Positions 7,766 through 15,134 of a stretch of 64,000 bases of DNA are shown piece by piece. Below the pieces are notes generated by a model. The model worked only from the letters and a program-made list of their open reading frames with translations. It did no database searches and was not told where the DNA came from. How positions within the stretch are numbered: the stretch's first letter is position 1; each line of letters starts with the position of its first letter. The stretch spans positions 23,281 to 87,280 of the forward strand of contig CAZIKQ010000004.1 of NCBI GenBank assembly GCA_964540025.1, read 5' to 3'. Source of the DNA: RGIG250 sp964540025 (GTDB taxonomy: Bacteria > Bacillota > Negativicutes > Selenomonadales > Selenomonadaceae). A program made the translations under genes and the position numbers.

Positions 7766-9376
7766 ATGAAAAAGATTTTTTGTAAAAGGCTGACCCCGTT
7801 ACTGGCCGCCGTTTTCCTGTATGGGGCAGACCTGCCCCGGGTTTCAGCCGAATCGGTTTCTCTGGAATTTCGCGGCGCCGATGTGCGGAGCGTTTTTACC
7901 CAGCTGGCGGAGCTGGGGGAAATCGGGCTGGTAATGGATGAGTCCGTGAGGGGTCGGGTGACCATATCCCTTACCGATGTGGATCCCTGGGAGGCGGCGG
8001 AGCTGGTGGCAATGACGAGAGGGCTGTCCGTCAGCCGCCGGGGGAATACGCTGATAGTTACCACTGACCGGGTAGGGGGAAGGGGACTGTACGGCGTCCA
8101 TGTTTTTCCTCTGGCTCACGCGGAGCTGGCAGCGATTGCCGAAGCGGTGGATATGGCTTTCGGCGGCGGCCGGGACGATTATGCCAATACAGTTTATAAT
8201 TACAGCAGATACGATAGCTATTACCGGATAAATCAGACCGGAAATTTCACGATTGATAAACGGGACTCCGCCGGTGGGAACACAGCCGCTCACGGAAACC
8301 GGCAGTCGGATCGCTGGCAGCGGGAGGGCGACCGCCGGGACAGGCGGATAAGCTGCGATTACCAGACCCACTCCCTGATTTTTTATGGAACAGAGGCGGA
8401 GGCCGAGCAGGTTCGCCGCCTGGTGAAGGAGCTGGATGTTCCTGCCAGGCAGGTGGCTCTGGAAGCCCGGGTGCTGGCTATCTCCAGAGAGGCGGCGAAA
8501 AATCTGGGGCTCCAGTGGCAGTGGTCCAGCCTGCCTCAGTATCCGGAGCGGGAAACCTCCTACGAATCCCGCCGCCAGTCAGTGCAAAACCCCGACGGCT
8601 CTTACAGCACCATCACCACTGACATACCAAAGACTGAAGTCACCCGTAAATGGGGAAACAATTCCTACGGGATCATCCAGTTTGGCCGGGGGCCGGAAGG
8701 GCATCCCTTTGAGTTTTACTACGGAGCCGCCATCAACGCGCTGATCACCGACGGAAAAGCAAAGGTTCTCGCCCGGCCCAACATCACCACGATTCAGGGC
8801 CATGAAGCGGTCATAAATATTGGCGGGGAAGTGCCGGTGACGGAAACCTCGGTGAGCAATTCCGTCACCACCACTTCCATCAGCTACAAGGAAGCCGGAA
8901 TCATCCTTCGGTATACTCCCCGGCTCAACGGGGATGGAACAATAACGGCGGAGGTTCACACGGAGGTCAGCTCGCCCCTCTATGTGGAGGAAATGAAAGC
9001 CTACCGCTTCCAGTCCAGAAGCGCCGATACCACGGTGCGGCTGCGGGACGGGGAGACAATGGTTATCGGCGGGCTCATCGGCAGCGAGGAGGCAAAGTCG
9101 CTGTCAAAAATCCCCTTTTTAGGAGATTTGCCTGTTCTGGGAGCGTTTTTCCGCAATGTGCGCCGGTCAAAAACCGACAGCGAAATAATGATTTTCCTGA
9201 CGGCCCGCGCGCTGGACGATGAAAAAGCAAGAATGTCCACTTTGGCGGCGGAGGAAAGGGCAAAGGCAGCGAAAGGCGGAGAAAAGACCGGCCGGAAGGA
9301 AGGACAACCCGGTGAGAGACCGGAAGACGAACCTGACGGCGGAGAAAAAATTACAGGCAAAATGACCGTTGAATAA
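7766..9376 (+). CDS. Secretin family outer-membrane channel (PilQ/GspD type)
   Basis: A 536-residue secretin. A signal peptide (KKIFCKRLTPLLAAVFLYGA) leads into an STN-like domain (VSLEFRGADVRSVFTQLAEL) and then N-domains with a Tyr/Asn-rich low-complexity stretch at about 128-160. The C-terminal secretin domain has VLARPNITTIQGHEAVINIG, VPVTETS, ETMVIGGLIG and IPFLGDLPVLGAFF. After the channel comes a Lys/Glu-rich tail that may be cytosol-like or periplasmic. Secretins form gated pores in the outer membrane for type IV pili, type II secretion or competence. Presence of one is strong evidence for a diderm envelope. The start has a GGAGG about 20 bases upstream, longer than usual. Only the PilP-like gene accompanies it. 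Confidence 0.9.
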   Translation: MKKIFCKRLTPLLAAVFLYGADLPRVSAESVSLEFRGADVRSVFTQLAELGEIGLVMDESVRGRVTISLTDVDPWEAAELVAMTRGLSVSRRGNTLIVTTDRVGGRGLYGVHVFPLAHAELAAIAEAVDMAFGGGRDDYANTVYNYSRYDSYYRINQTGNFTIDKRDSAGGNTAAHGNRQSDRWQREGDRRDRRISCDYQTHSLIFYGTEAEAEQVRRLVKELDVPARQVALEARVLAISREAAKNLGLQWQWSSLPQYPERETSYESRRQSVQNPDGSYSTITTDIPKTEVTRKWGNNSYGIIQFGRGPEGHPFEFYYGAAINALITDGKAKVLARPNITTIQGHEAVINIGGEVPVTETSVSNSVTTTSISYKEAGIILRYTPRLNGDGTITAEVHTEVSSPLYVEEMKAYRFQSRSADTTVRLRDGETMVIGGLIGSEEAKSLSKIPFLGDLPVLGAFFRNVRRSKTDSEIMIFLTARALDDEKARMSTLAAEERAKAAKGGEKTGRKEGQPGERPEDEPDGGEKITGKMTVE

Positions 9377-9439
9377 TTTAGGTGAAACCGGGAATCGTCT
9401 TTAGAATTTTATGAATACCTGTATACTTAGGATAAAATC

Positions 9440-9469
9440 TTTACAGGTCAATCATTTAGGGGGTATAAT
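9440..9469 (+). promoter_or_regulatory. Promoter of the D-amino-acid transaminase gene
   Basis: TTTACA (9440-9445) and TATAAT (9464-9469), 18-bp spacing. The -10 box sits in the loop of a GGGGG/CCCCC inverted repeat (9459-9463 and 9471-9475), which is unusual. Confidence 0.55.
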
Positions 9470-9523
9470 GCCCCCGTGTTTCCCGAAAGTATTGACGATA
9501 TTGCTATGCACGGAGGAGTAAAG

Positions 9524-10369
9524 ATGAAAACACTGGCCTACTATAACGGAGAAATCACGGAAATTGCCGATATGAAGGTGCCTTTGAACGACCGGGCCAT
9601 GTTCTACGGCGACGGCGTTTATGACGCCACCTTTGCCCACAATCACGTGATCTGGGCTCTGGAGGATCACATCGAACGCTTTTATAACAGCGCCGCTTTG
9701 CTGGACATCGTCGTCCCCATGGGTAAGGAGGAGCTGTCCGGACTGCTGGAGGATCTCGTGGCCAAGGTCGAGTCACCGGAGCAGTTCGTGTACTGGTCCG
9801 TTACCCGGGGCACCGCTCCCCGCGGTCATGAGTATCCCATGGGAGTTCCCGCAAATCTCATCGTTACCCTCACCCCCACCGGCAAACCGGATACCTATAA
9901 GAAGGTGAAGCTCATCAGCTACGAGGATCACCGCTTCGAGTATTGCAACATCAAGACACTGAACCTGATCCCCTCCGTGCTGGCAGCCGAGGCGGCAAAG
10001 AAGGCCGGCTGTGATGAAGTCATTTTCCATCGGGGGGACATCGTTACCGAGTGCGCTCACTCCAATTGCCACATAATTAAGGACGGCAAGCTGCTGACTC
10101 ATCCGGCTGACCATCACATCCTGCCGGGTATAGGCCGGGCGTATCTCATCAAGGCGGCCAAGGCTATCGGCATGGCGGTGGATGAGACCTGCTATACCCT
10201 TGATGATCTCCGGAACGCCGACGAGGTGCTGGTGACCGCCTCTAGCCGCTTCTGCCTCCAGGCGGTGGAGCTTGACGGCAAACCAGTGGGGGGAAAGGCT
10301 CCCGAGCTGGTAAAGAAGCTTCAGGAATACCGCGTAAATTCCGTTGAGGAAGAGTGCAGGGTCAGGTAA
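9524..10369 (+). CDS. dat: D-amino-acid transaminase (D-alanine aminotransferase)
   Basis: A class IV (fold type IV) PLP aminotransferase of 281 residues that interconverts D-alanine and D-glutamate through their keto acids, supplying D-amino acids for peptidoglycan. The PLP lysine is in NIKTLNLIPSVLAA, and the cofactor-binding GDIVTECAHSNCHII and DEVLVTASSRF motifs are present. The early PLNDRAMFYGDGVYDATF is typical of this class. The start at 9524 is chosen because GGAGG lies seven bases upstream and the product then begins MKTLAYYNGEI. The reading frame is open further upstream to 9476 but has no ribosome binding site there. Branched-chain or 4-amino-4-deoxychorismate lyase relatives are less likely. 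Confidence 0.85.
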   Translation: MKTLAYYNGEITEIADMKVPLNDRAMFYGDGVYDATFAHNHVIWALEDHIERFYNSAALLDIVVPMGKEELSGLLEDLVAKVESPEQFVYWSVTRGTAPRGHEYPMGVPANLIVTLTPTGKPDTYKKVKLISYEDHRFEYCNIKTLNLIPSVLAAEAAKKAGCDEVIFHRGDIVTECAHSNCHIIKDGKLLTHPADHHILPGIGRAYLIKAAKAIGMAVDETCYTLDDLRNADEVLVTASSRFCLQAVELDGKPVGGKAPELVKKLQEYRVNSVEEECRVR

Positions 10370-10414
10370 ATTCTTTTCGATAATAACAGTCAACGGGAAA
10401 GGCCGCTGACACAG

Positions 10415-10476
10415 GAAAATCGCCTGCCACAGATAAGCGAGCTTATCCGCGGCAGGCGATTTTCTCTGCGCTTTTT
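10415..10476 (+). terminator. Long hairpin terminator after the transaminase gene
   Basis: GAAAATCGCCTGCC (10415-10428) pairs perfectly with GGCAGGCGATTTTC (10451-10464). The loop itself contains a second palindrome (GATAAGC/GCTTATC). A T5 run follows at 10472. The stem is long, but the T-run is displaced, so it may be a stabilising structure as well as a terminator. Confidence 0.55.
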
Positions 10477-10518
10477 GCCGGGACGGCGAATTGCCAGGCG
10501 GCGGATTGGGAACAATTG

Positions 10519-10548
10519 TTGACGGCGGACAGGGATATCTAATATAAT
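10519..10548 (+). promoter_or_regulatory. Promoter of the GltD-like gene
   Basis: TTGACG (10519-10524) and TATAAT (10543-10548), 18-bp spacing, about 75 bases before the ATG. Confidence 0.6.
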
Positions 10549-10623
10549 CAGAAGAAATTTATGTAAATATTTTATCATTCAGCTTATCGTTCAATTTATC
10601 GTTCATCGCAAGGAGGGAGTCCC

Positions 10624-11856
10624 ATGTCCTTTCACGTAATAAATGAAGCCCGCCGCTGCCTGCAATGCGGGAAGCCGCTCTGTCAGCTCAAGGGCTGTCC
10701 GGTAAATACGGCGGTGCCGGAGATGATCCGGCTTTTTCTGGCGGGAAAACCGTCGGAGGCCGGGCAACTGCTCTTTGAAAATAATCCCCTGAGCGTTTTC
10801 TGTTCGCTGGTCTGCGATCACGAGGCCCAGTGCGAAGGTCACTGCGTGCTGGGCATAAAAGGCAGCTCCGTGCAGATTTCCAGTATCGAGAATTATATAT
10901 CCGACGCCTATCTTGACCGGGCGCTCATCTCCCGGGGAGAGCCAAAGGGTCAGAGCGTGGCCGTCATCGGCGCAGGGCCGGCCGGTCTTACCCTGGCGAT
11001 GAAGCTGGCTCAGCGGGGCTATTCCGTGACCATCTTCGAGCGGAAAAGCTATATCGGCGGTATGCTTCGCTACGGCATTCCCGAATTCCGCCTGCCGAAA
11101 TCCATTCTCCAGCGCTACGAGAAAAAAATGCAGCAACTGGGCGTCAATATTCGTCGTCATGTGACTATCGGCGGAACGCTGAATATGGACGACCTTTTCA
11201 GTGATGGCTACGGGGCGGTGGTCATTGCCAGCGGCGTATGGCGGCCAAATCGCCTGAACGTCCGGGGAGAGTCTCTGGGAAACGTGCATTACGCCGTCAA
11301 CTATCTCCAAAAGCCGGAGGTTTTTGATCTGGGGGAGCGGGTGGCGGTCATCGGCGCGGGCAACTCGGCCATGGACACAGCCCGCACCATTATCCGCAGG
11401 GGGAGCCGCTTCGTGGATGTGTATGCCCGCCGCCTGGCCATAGCCGCCAGCCAGCGGGAGATAGATTACGCCCTGGCCGACGGGGTAAATATTCACTACG
11501 GGCTGGGAATTTCCGAGCTCACGCCCCAGGGTCCCATGCTCTTTGAAAATTATTTTGACGAGGCGGGGAAAATCACCGGTCATGGAGAGCCTCGCCTCTA
11601 CCCGGCGGACAGTACCATCATCGCCGTCAGCCAGGGGCCGAAAAATAAAATCGTCAACGGAACCACCGGCATAGAAACGGAAGAAACTGGCCTGGTAAAG
11701 GTTGACGACAGCGGTCGGACGACCCGGGAGGGCGTGTTCTCCTGCGGCGATGTGGTCATGGGAGCCAAGACTGTAGTCCATGCTGTCAAACAGGCAAAGC
11801 TGGTGGCGGAAGCCATCGACGGTTATCTTACGGAAAAGAGAATGAAGAAGATATGA
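10624..11856 (+). CDS. NAD(P)-dependent oxidoreductase, glutamate synthase small subunit (GltD)-like
   Basis: A 410-residue flavoprotein. The N-terminal iron-sulphur segment has cysteines in CLQCGKPLCQLKGCP and CSLVCDHEAQCEGHC. It is followed by an FAD-binding GAGPAGLTLAMKLA (about residue 118) and an NAD(P)-binding GAGNSAMDTARTIIRRG (about 243), and closes with GVFSCGDVVMGAKTVVHAV. The layout matches GltD, NfnB/SudA and the PreT subunit of dihydropyrimidine dehydrogenase. These pass electrons from NAD(P)H to a partner subunit. No GltB, PreA or NfnA partner lies next to it, so its partner and substrate are unknown. It has a good AAGGAGGGA site and its own promoter. Confidence 0.8.
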   Translation: MSFHVINEARRCLQCGKPLCQLKGCPVNTAVPEMIRLFLAGKPSEAGQLLFENNPLSVFCSLVCDHEAQCEGHCVLGIKGSSVQISSIENYISDAYLDRALISRGEPKGQSVAVIGAGPAGLTLAMKLAQRGYSVTIFERKSYIGGMLRYGIPEFRLPKSILQRYEKKMQQLGVNIRRHVTIGGTLNMDDLFSDGYGAVVIASGVWRPNRLNVRGESLGNVHYAVNYLQKPEVFDLGERVAVIGAGNSAMDTARTIIRRGSRFVDVYARRLAIAASQREIDYALADGVNIHYGLGISELTPQGPMLFENYFDEAGKITGHGEPRLYPADSTIIAVSQGPKNKIVNGTTGIETEETGLVKVDDSGRTTREGVFSCGDVVMGAKTVVHAVKQAKLVAEAIDGYLTEKRMKKI

Positions 11857-11887
11857 AGCTTCCGCGTAAACAAGGAGGGAACTGACA

Positions 11888-12250
11888 ATGAAGTTTGAAA
11901 TGATCGCCGGGATGAACGACAACAAATACCAGCTGAAGAAGGGAATGTTTGCCGGTTACTATCTGGAGAGAAGCACCGGCGTGTTCAGCGATGAGGAAAT
12001 AAAGCTGGAAGGAAATCTCATCACCTTCGAGCAGCTTACGGAGGAAAATAAATCCAGCTTTCTGGCAAAGGCCGGCTGGGGAGCTTTGGGCAGCCTTGTC
12101 CTCGGCCCCATCGGTCTGGCCGCCGGGCTTTTCTTTGCCGGTAACGAAAAGGAAATCACCGTGGCCGGAGAGCTGAAGGACGGACAGAAATTCCTGGCCA
12201 AAGTGGATAAGGAAACCTTCGACGCCCTGAAGGCCCTTACCTACAAATAA
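11888..12250 (+). CDS. Hypothetical protein with a glycine-rich hydrophobic segment (120 aa)
   Basis: I do not recognise this family with confidence. The protein has a soluble N-terminal half containing short beta-like stretches (YQLKKGMFAGYYL, GVFSDEEIKLEGN). A hydrophobic glycine-rich hairpin-like segment follows at about residues 58-83 (WGALGSLVLGPIGLAAGLFF), then a C-terminal beta-rich stretch (KEITVAGELKDGQKFLAKVD). This resembles small phage or bacterial proteins whose beta domain is interrupted by a membrane-inserting glycine loop. An AAGGAGGGA site precedes the ATG, and the gene follows the GltD-like gene by 31 bases, so the two are probably co-transcribed. Confidence 0.65.
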   Translation: MKFEMIAGMNDNKYQLKKGMFAGYYLERSTGVFSDEEIKLEGNLITFEQLTEENKSSFLAKAGWGALGSLVLGPIGLAAGLFFAGNEKEITVAGELKDGQKFLAKVDKETFDALKALTYK

Positions 12251-12274
12251 GCGGTTGCGGCGTTATAATGAAGT

Positions 12275-12445
12275 CTCCCCTGTAGGCTAGCCGTAACCTA
12301 AAGTTTCATCTACAGGGGAGCCATACCCAAAGCCTCCCCTCTAGGGGAGGTGGCGGCGAAGCCGCCGGAGGGGTGACAGACCAGGCGAACGGTTTATATT
12401 TTCACCCCTCAGTCAGCTTCGCTGACAGCTCCCCTAAAGGGGAGC
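12275..12445. repeat. Composite hairpin-rich intergenic repeat element
   Basis: A non-coding block made of successive perfect hairpins: CTCCCCTGTAG (12275-12285) with CTACAGGGGAG (12310-12320), then CCTCCCCT/AGGGGAGG, GGCGGC-gaa-GCCGCC, GTCAGC-ttcg-CTGAC and CTCCCCT/AGGGGAG. The pair GAGGGGTG and CACCCCTC closes a larger loop. This is the look of the non-coding intergenic repeats common in gut Firmicutes. A shorter related piece is at 24680-24707. Confidence 0.6.
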
Positions 12446-12451
12446 CTACTG

Positions 12452-12482
12452 ATAGAGACGGCTTGACCGTCTCTATTTTTTT
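12452..12482 (+). terminator. Rho-independent terminator
   Basis: ATAGAGACGG (12452-12461), loop CTTGA, CCGTCTCTAT (12467-12476), then a T7 run. It closes the rightward unit just before the convergent feoB end at 12499. Confidence 0.85.
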
Positions 12483-12498
12483 GCCTTTATTCCTGTTT

Positions 12499-14649
12499 TT
12501 ACGCCCGGCGTATGCCCCTGATGAGCAGGCCGGTCATTACCAGCAGCAGCGCCACCGCCGTCCCGGTCCACAGGGTAAAGGGGCCGCCCAGGTACCAGCT
12601 GCCCAGCTGATAGATTATGAGGGACACCACATAGGCGAAGATGCACTCATAGCCGATGGCAAAGGCGGCCTCCCACTTTGAATCCAGCTCCGCCACGATG
12701 GTGGCCATAGCGGCAAAGCAGGGGGCGCAAAGGAGGTTGAAAGCCATAAAGGAATAACCCGCCAGCTTGCTGCCGCCGAAAATCGCCACCAAGTTTCCCA
12801 GATTTTCCCCGGCTTCTATCATTTCCAGCGCTTTCTCCCCGTCGCCAATGGAGGACAGCACCCCCAAAACTCCAACGATCTCCTCTTTGGCGGCCAGGCC
12901 CAGCAGAGTGGCCACCACTGCCTGCCAGCTATCAAAGCCGCAGGGAGTAAAGATCCAGGCAAACAAAGCGCCCACGTCACGGCAGAGGCTGTCTTCCAAT
13001 GACTCGATCATGCCGAAGCCTTCGGCCCCAAAACCAAAGCTGGCCATAAACCACACGAGGCTGCTGACGAAAATGTAGATAGTAACCACCTTCCTGGCAT
13101 AGGATTCCAGCTTCAATAAAATACTTTGCCGGACGTTCTTCCAGCTGGGGAAATGATAATCCGGCAGCTCGATGACGAAAGGAGTCGGCGCTCCGGCAAA
13201 GGCGGTAAACTGCTTCAGGGTAATGCCGGTCACGATTACCGAAACGATGCCCAGAGCGTAGGCAGAAAAAGCGATCCAGCCATTGTTGTCAAACAGCGCC
13301 CCGGTAATCATGGCGATGAGGGGCAGCTTTGCCCCGCAGGGCATAAAGGTTACCGACATGATAGTCAGGCGGCGGTCCCGGGGATTTTCAATAGTTCTGG
13401 CCGCCATGATCCCCGGCACGCCGCAGCCCGTTCCCACCAGCATGGGAATGAAGGATTTGCCGCTCATGCCGAAGCGACGGAACAGCAGATCCAGCAGGAA
13501 AGCAATCCTGGCCATGTAGCCGCAGTCCTCCAGAATGGCCAGAAACAGGAACAATACTATCATCTGGGGCATGAAGCCAAGGATCGCCCCCACGCCGCCG
13601 ATGATGCCATCGCAAATCAAACCCGTCAGCGCCTCTGAAGCCCCTGCCGACTTCAGGAAATCCGCCGTGGGAATCTTTATCCATTCCTCCACAAAGACGT
13701 CGTTTGTGAAATCGGTGGCCCACTGTCCCACCGTGGACACGGAAACACCGTAAACCACCGCCATTACCAGGGCGAATATGGGCAGCCCCAGCACCTTGTT
13801 GGTGACAAACTTATCCACCTTTGCGGAGAATGATTCCCTGCCCTCCGCCCTCCGGCGGACCCTCGCCGTCAGCTCCGTGACGTAATCATAGCGGGCGCTG
13901 ATAACAATGCTTTCCCGATCATCGTCCAGCTCCTTTTCCAATTGGCCGATTATCGCCTCGGCCTTAGACTGATTCTCTCCCAGAACGAGATCGTTTATGA
14001 TCATCGAATCCCCCTCCAGGAGCTTCAGGGCCGTATAGCGGTGAAGCCTGTCCTCGACGCCCCCTTCCCGCTCGGAGGATATAAGCTCCGATAGCTCCCG
14101 GAGGGCGTGCTCGATCCGGCCGGGAAATTCTATAGCCTTGGGAGTGATGTTTTCCTCGGCAGCCTTGATCGCCGCCGCGACAAGTCCCTCCAAATTCGTT
14201 TCCTTCAGGGCGGAAATCTCCACCACCGGGCAGTCCAGCTGCCGCTGGAGGCTTTCCACATCGATAATGTCCCCCCGGGCGTTCACCACATCCATCATAT
14301 TCAGGGCAATGACCACCGGCAGCCCCAGCTCCAGCAGCTGAGTGGTGAGGTAAAGATTCCGCTCAATATTCGAGGCATCCACGATATCGATGATGACCTC
14401 AGGCTTTTCCCTGACCAGATAGTCCCGGGTAACGATTTCCTCGGCAGTATACGGCGAAAGGGAGTAAATTCCCGGCAAATCCACAATCTGAATATTGTGG
14501 TTTTTTCGGTAAGAGCCCAGCTTCTGCTCCACCGTGACGCCGGGCCAGTTGCCCACCACCTGGTTTGCCCCGGTGAGATCATTGAAAAGGGTCGTCTTGC
14601 CGCTGTTGGGATTTCCCGCCAGGGCCAGCCGGATTTTTTTACTGTTCAT
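12499..14649 (-). CDS. feoB: Ferrous iron transporter B
   Basis: A 716-residue inner-membrane ferrous iron permease. The N-terminal G domain has GNPNSGKTT (G1), VEIVDLPGIYS-type G3 (DLPGIYSLSPY) and NMMD (G4). It is followed by a helical GDI-like region (ESIVISARYDYV) and then Gate domains with many membrane helices, including CGYMARIAFLLD and GTGCGVPGIMAART. The length is usual. The start at 14649 is chosen because AGGAGG lies just upstream and the product begins MNSKKIRLALAGNPN. It follows feoA by ten bases and shares its Fur-type promoter. No feoC gene follows. Confidence 0.95.
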   Translation of the reverse strand: MNSKKIRLALAGNPNSGKTTLFNDLTGANQVVGNWPGVTVEQKLGSYRKNHNIQIVDLPGIYSLSPYTAEEIVTRDYLVREKPEVIIDIVDASNIERNLYLTTQLLELGLPVVIALNMMDVVNARGDIIDVESLQRQLDCPVVEISALKETNLEGLVAAAIKAAEENITPKAIEFPGRIEHALRELSELISSEREGGVEDRLHRYTALKLLEGDSMIINDLVLGENQSKAEAIIGQLEKELDDDRESIVISARYDYVTELTARVRRRAEGRESFSAKVDKFVTNKVLGLPIFALVMAVVYGVSVSTVGQWATDFTNDVFVEEWIKIPTADFLKSAGASEALTGLICDGIIGGVGAILGFMPQMIVLFLFLAILEDCGYMARIAFLLDLLFRRFGMSGKSFIPMLVGTGCGVPGIMAARTIENPRDRRLTIMSVTFMPCGAKLPLIAMITGALFDNNGWIAFSAYALGIVSVIVTGITLKQFTAFAGAPTPFVIELPDYHFPSWKNVRQSILLKLESYARKVVTIYIFVSSLVWFMASFGFGAEGFGMIESLEDSLCRDVGALFAWIFTPCGFDSWQAVVATLLGLAAKEEIVGVLGVLSSIGDGEKALEMIEAGENLGNLVAIFGGSKLAGYSFMAFNLLCAPCFAAMATIVAELDSKWEAAFAIGYECIFAYVVSLIIYQLGSWYLGGPFTLWTGTAVALLLVMTGLLIRGIRRA

Positions 14650-14659
14650 TTTATCCTCC

Positions 14660-14944
14660 TTAACAGCCGCCGCAGCCGGCACAGCCATTGCAGCCCTGCT
14701 CCGGGCAGTTAAGGCTGTCCAGGGGAGCCACCTCGATCATCGCCGCGTCTTCCTTCCTCAGGGACAGCTCGTAGCCCCGCACGGTGAGCTGCAGCGGATC
14801 GCCCATAGGCGCCGTCTTTCTGATAACCACCCGGCAGCCCCGGGTGAGACCCATATCCATGATCCGCCGCTTTACCGCGCCTGTTCCATGAATCTTGACA
14901 ATTCGGACCGTAGTCCCGATACTCGTATCTTTAAGGGTATCCAT
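14660..14944 (-). CDS. feoA: Ferrous iron transport protein A with a cysteine-rich tail
   Basis: A small SH3-like cytosolic partner of FeoB, 94 residues. The family core is visible in GTTVRIVKIHGTGAVKRRIMDMGLTRG and LQLTVRGYELSLRKEDA. The C-terminus is unusual: after VAPLDSL it ends in a compact run with five cysteines (Cys80, 85, 88, 91, 94) and glycines. Such a tail is absent from classical FeoA and could bind iron or an iron-sulphur cluster, a role sometimes proposed for FeoC. First gene of a feoAB operon. Confidence 0.92.
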   Translation of the reverse strand: MDTLKDTSIGTTVRIVKIHGTGAVKRRIMDMGLTRGCRVVIRKTAPMGDPLQLTVRGYELSLRKEDAAMIEVAPLDSLNCPEQGCNGCAGCGGC

Positions 14945-14978
14945 CTCTATTCTTCCTTTCCGCAGGTACCTGGCTAAT

Positions 14979-15018
14979 TGATAATGATTATTATATTTAG
15001 CACAGCCAACCCTGTCAA
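14979..15018 (-). promoter_or_regulatory. Consensus promoter with overlapping Fur box upstream of feoAB
   Basis: On the minus strand TTGACA (15013-15018) and TATAAT (14990-14995) have a 17-bp spacer, all at consensus. The sequence TGATAATGATTATTAT (14979-14994) overlaps the -10 box and matches the GATAATGATTATC-like Fur operator core (ATAAT-N-ATTAT). Iron-loaded Fur would occlude the promoter. Confidence 0.82.
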
Positions 15019-15049
15019 GTATTTTTGAGAAAAAATCTCAATTATTCCA

Positions 15050-15084
15050 CAAAAAAAGAGGAGCCATCCGCTGCGGACAGCTCC
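15050..15084 (-). terminator. Rho-independent terminator of the mdh unit
   Basis: On the minus strand GGAGCTGTCC pairs with GGATGGCTCC (two wobbles) at 15060-15084, followed by a T7 run (15051-15057). It separates mdh from the feo promoter. Confidence 0.8.
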
Positions 15085-15134
15085 CCCGAGAGAATACCCT
15101 CCGGCCTATGGCCGAGGCTTTGTTTTCTTACTCT

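Noticed and set aside
12275..12445. CRISPR array
   Set aside because: The repeats are inverted and nested rather than regularly spaced direct repeats, and no cas genes are present.
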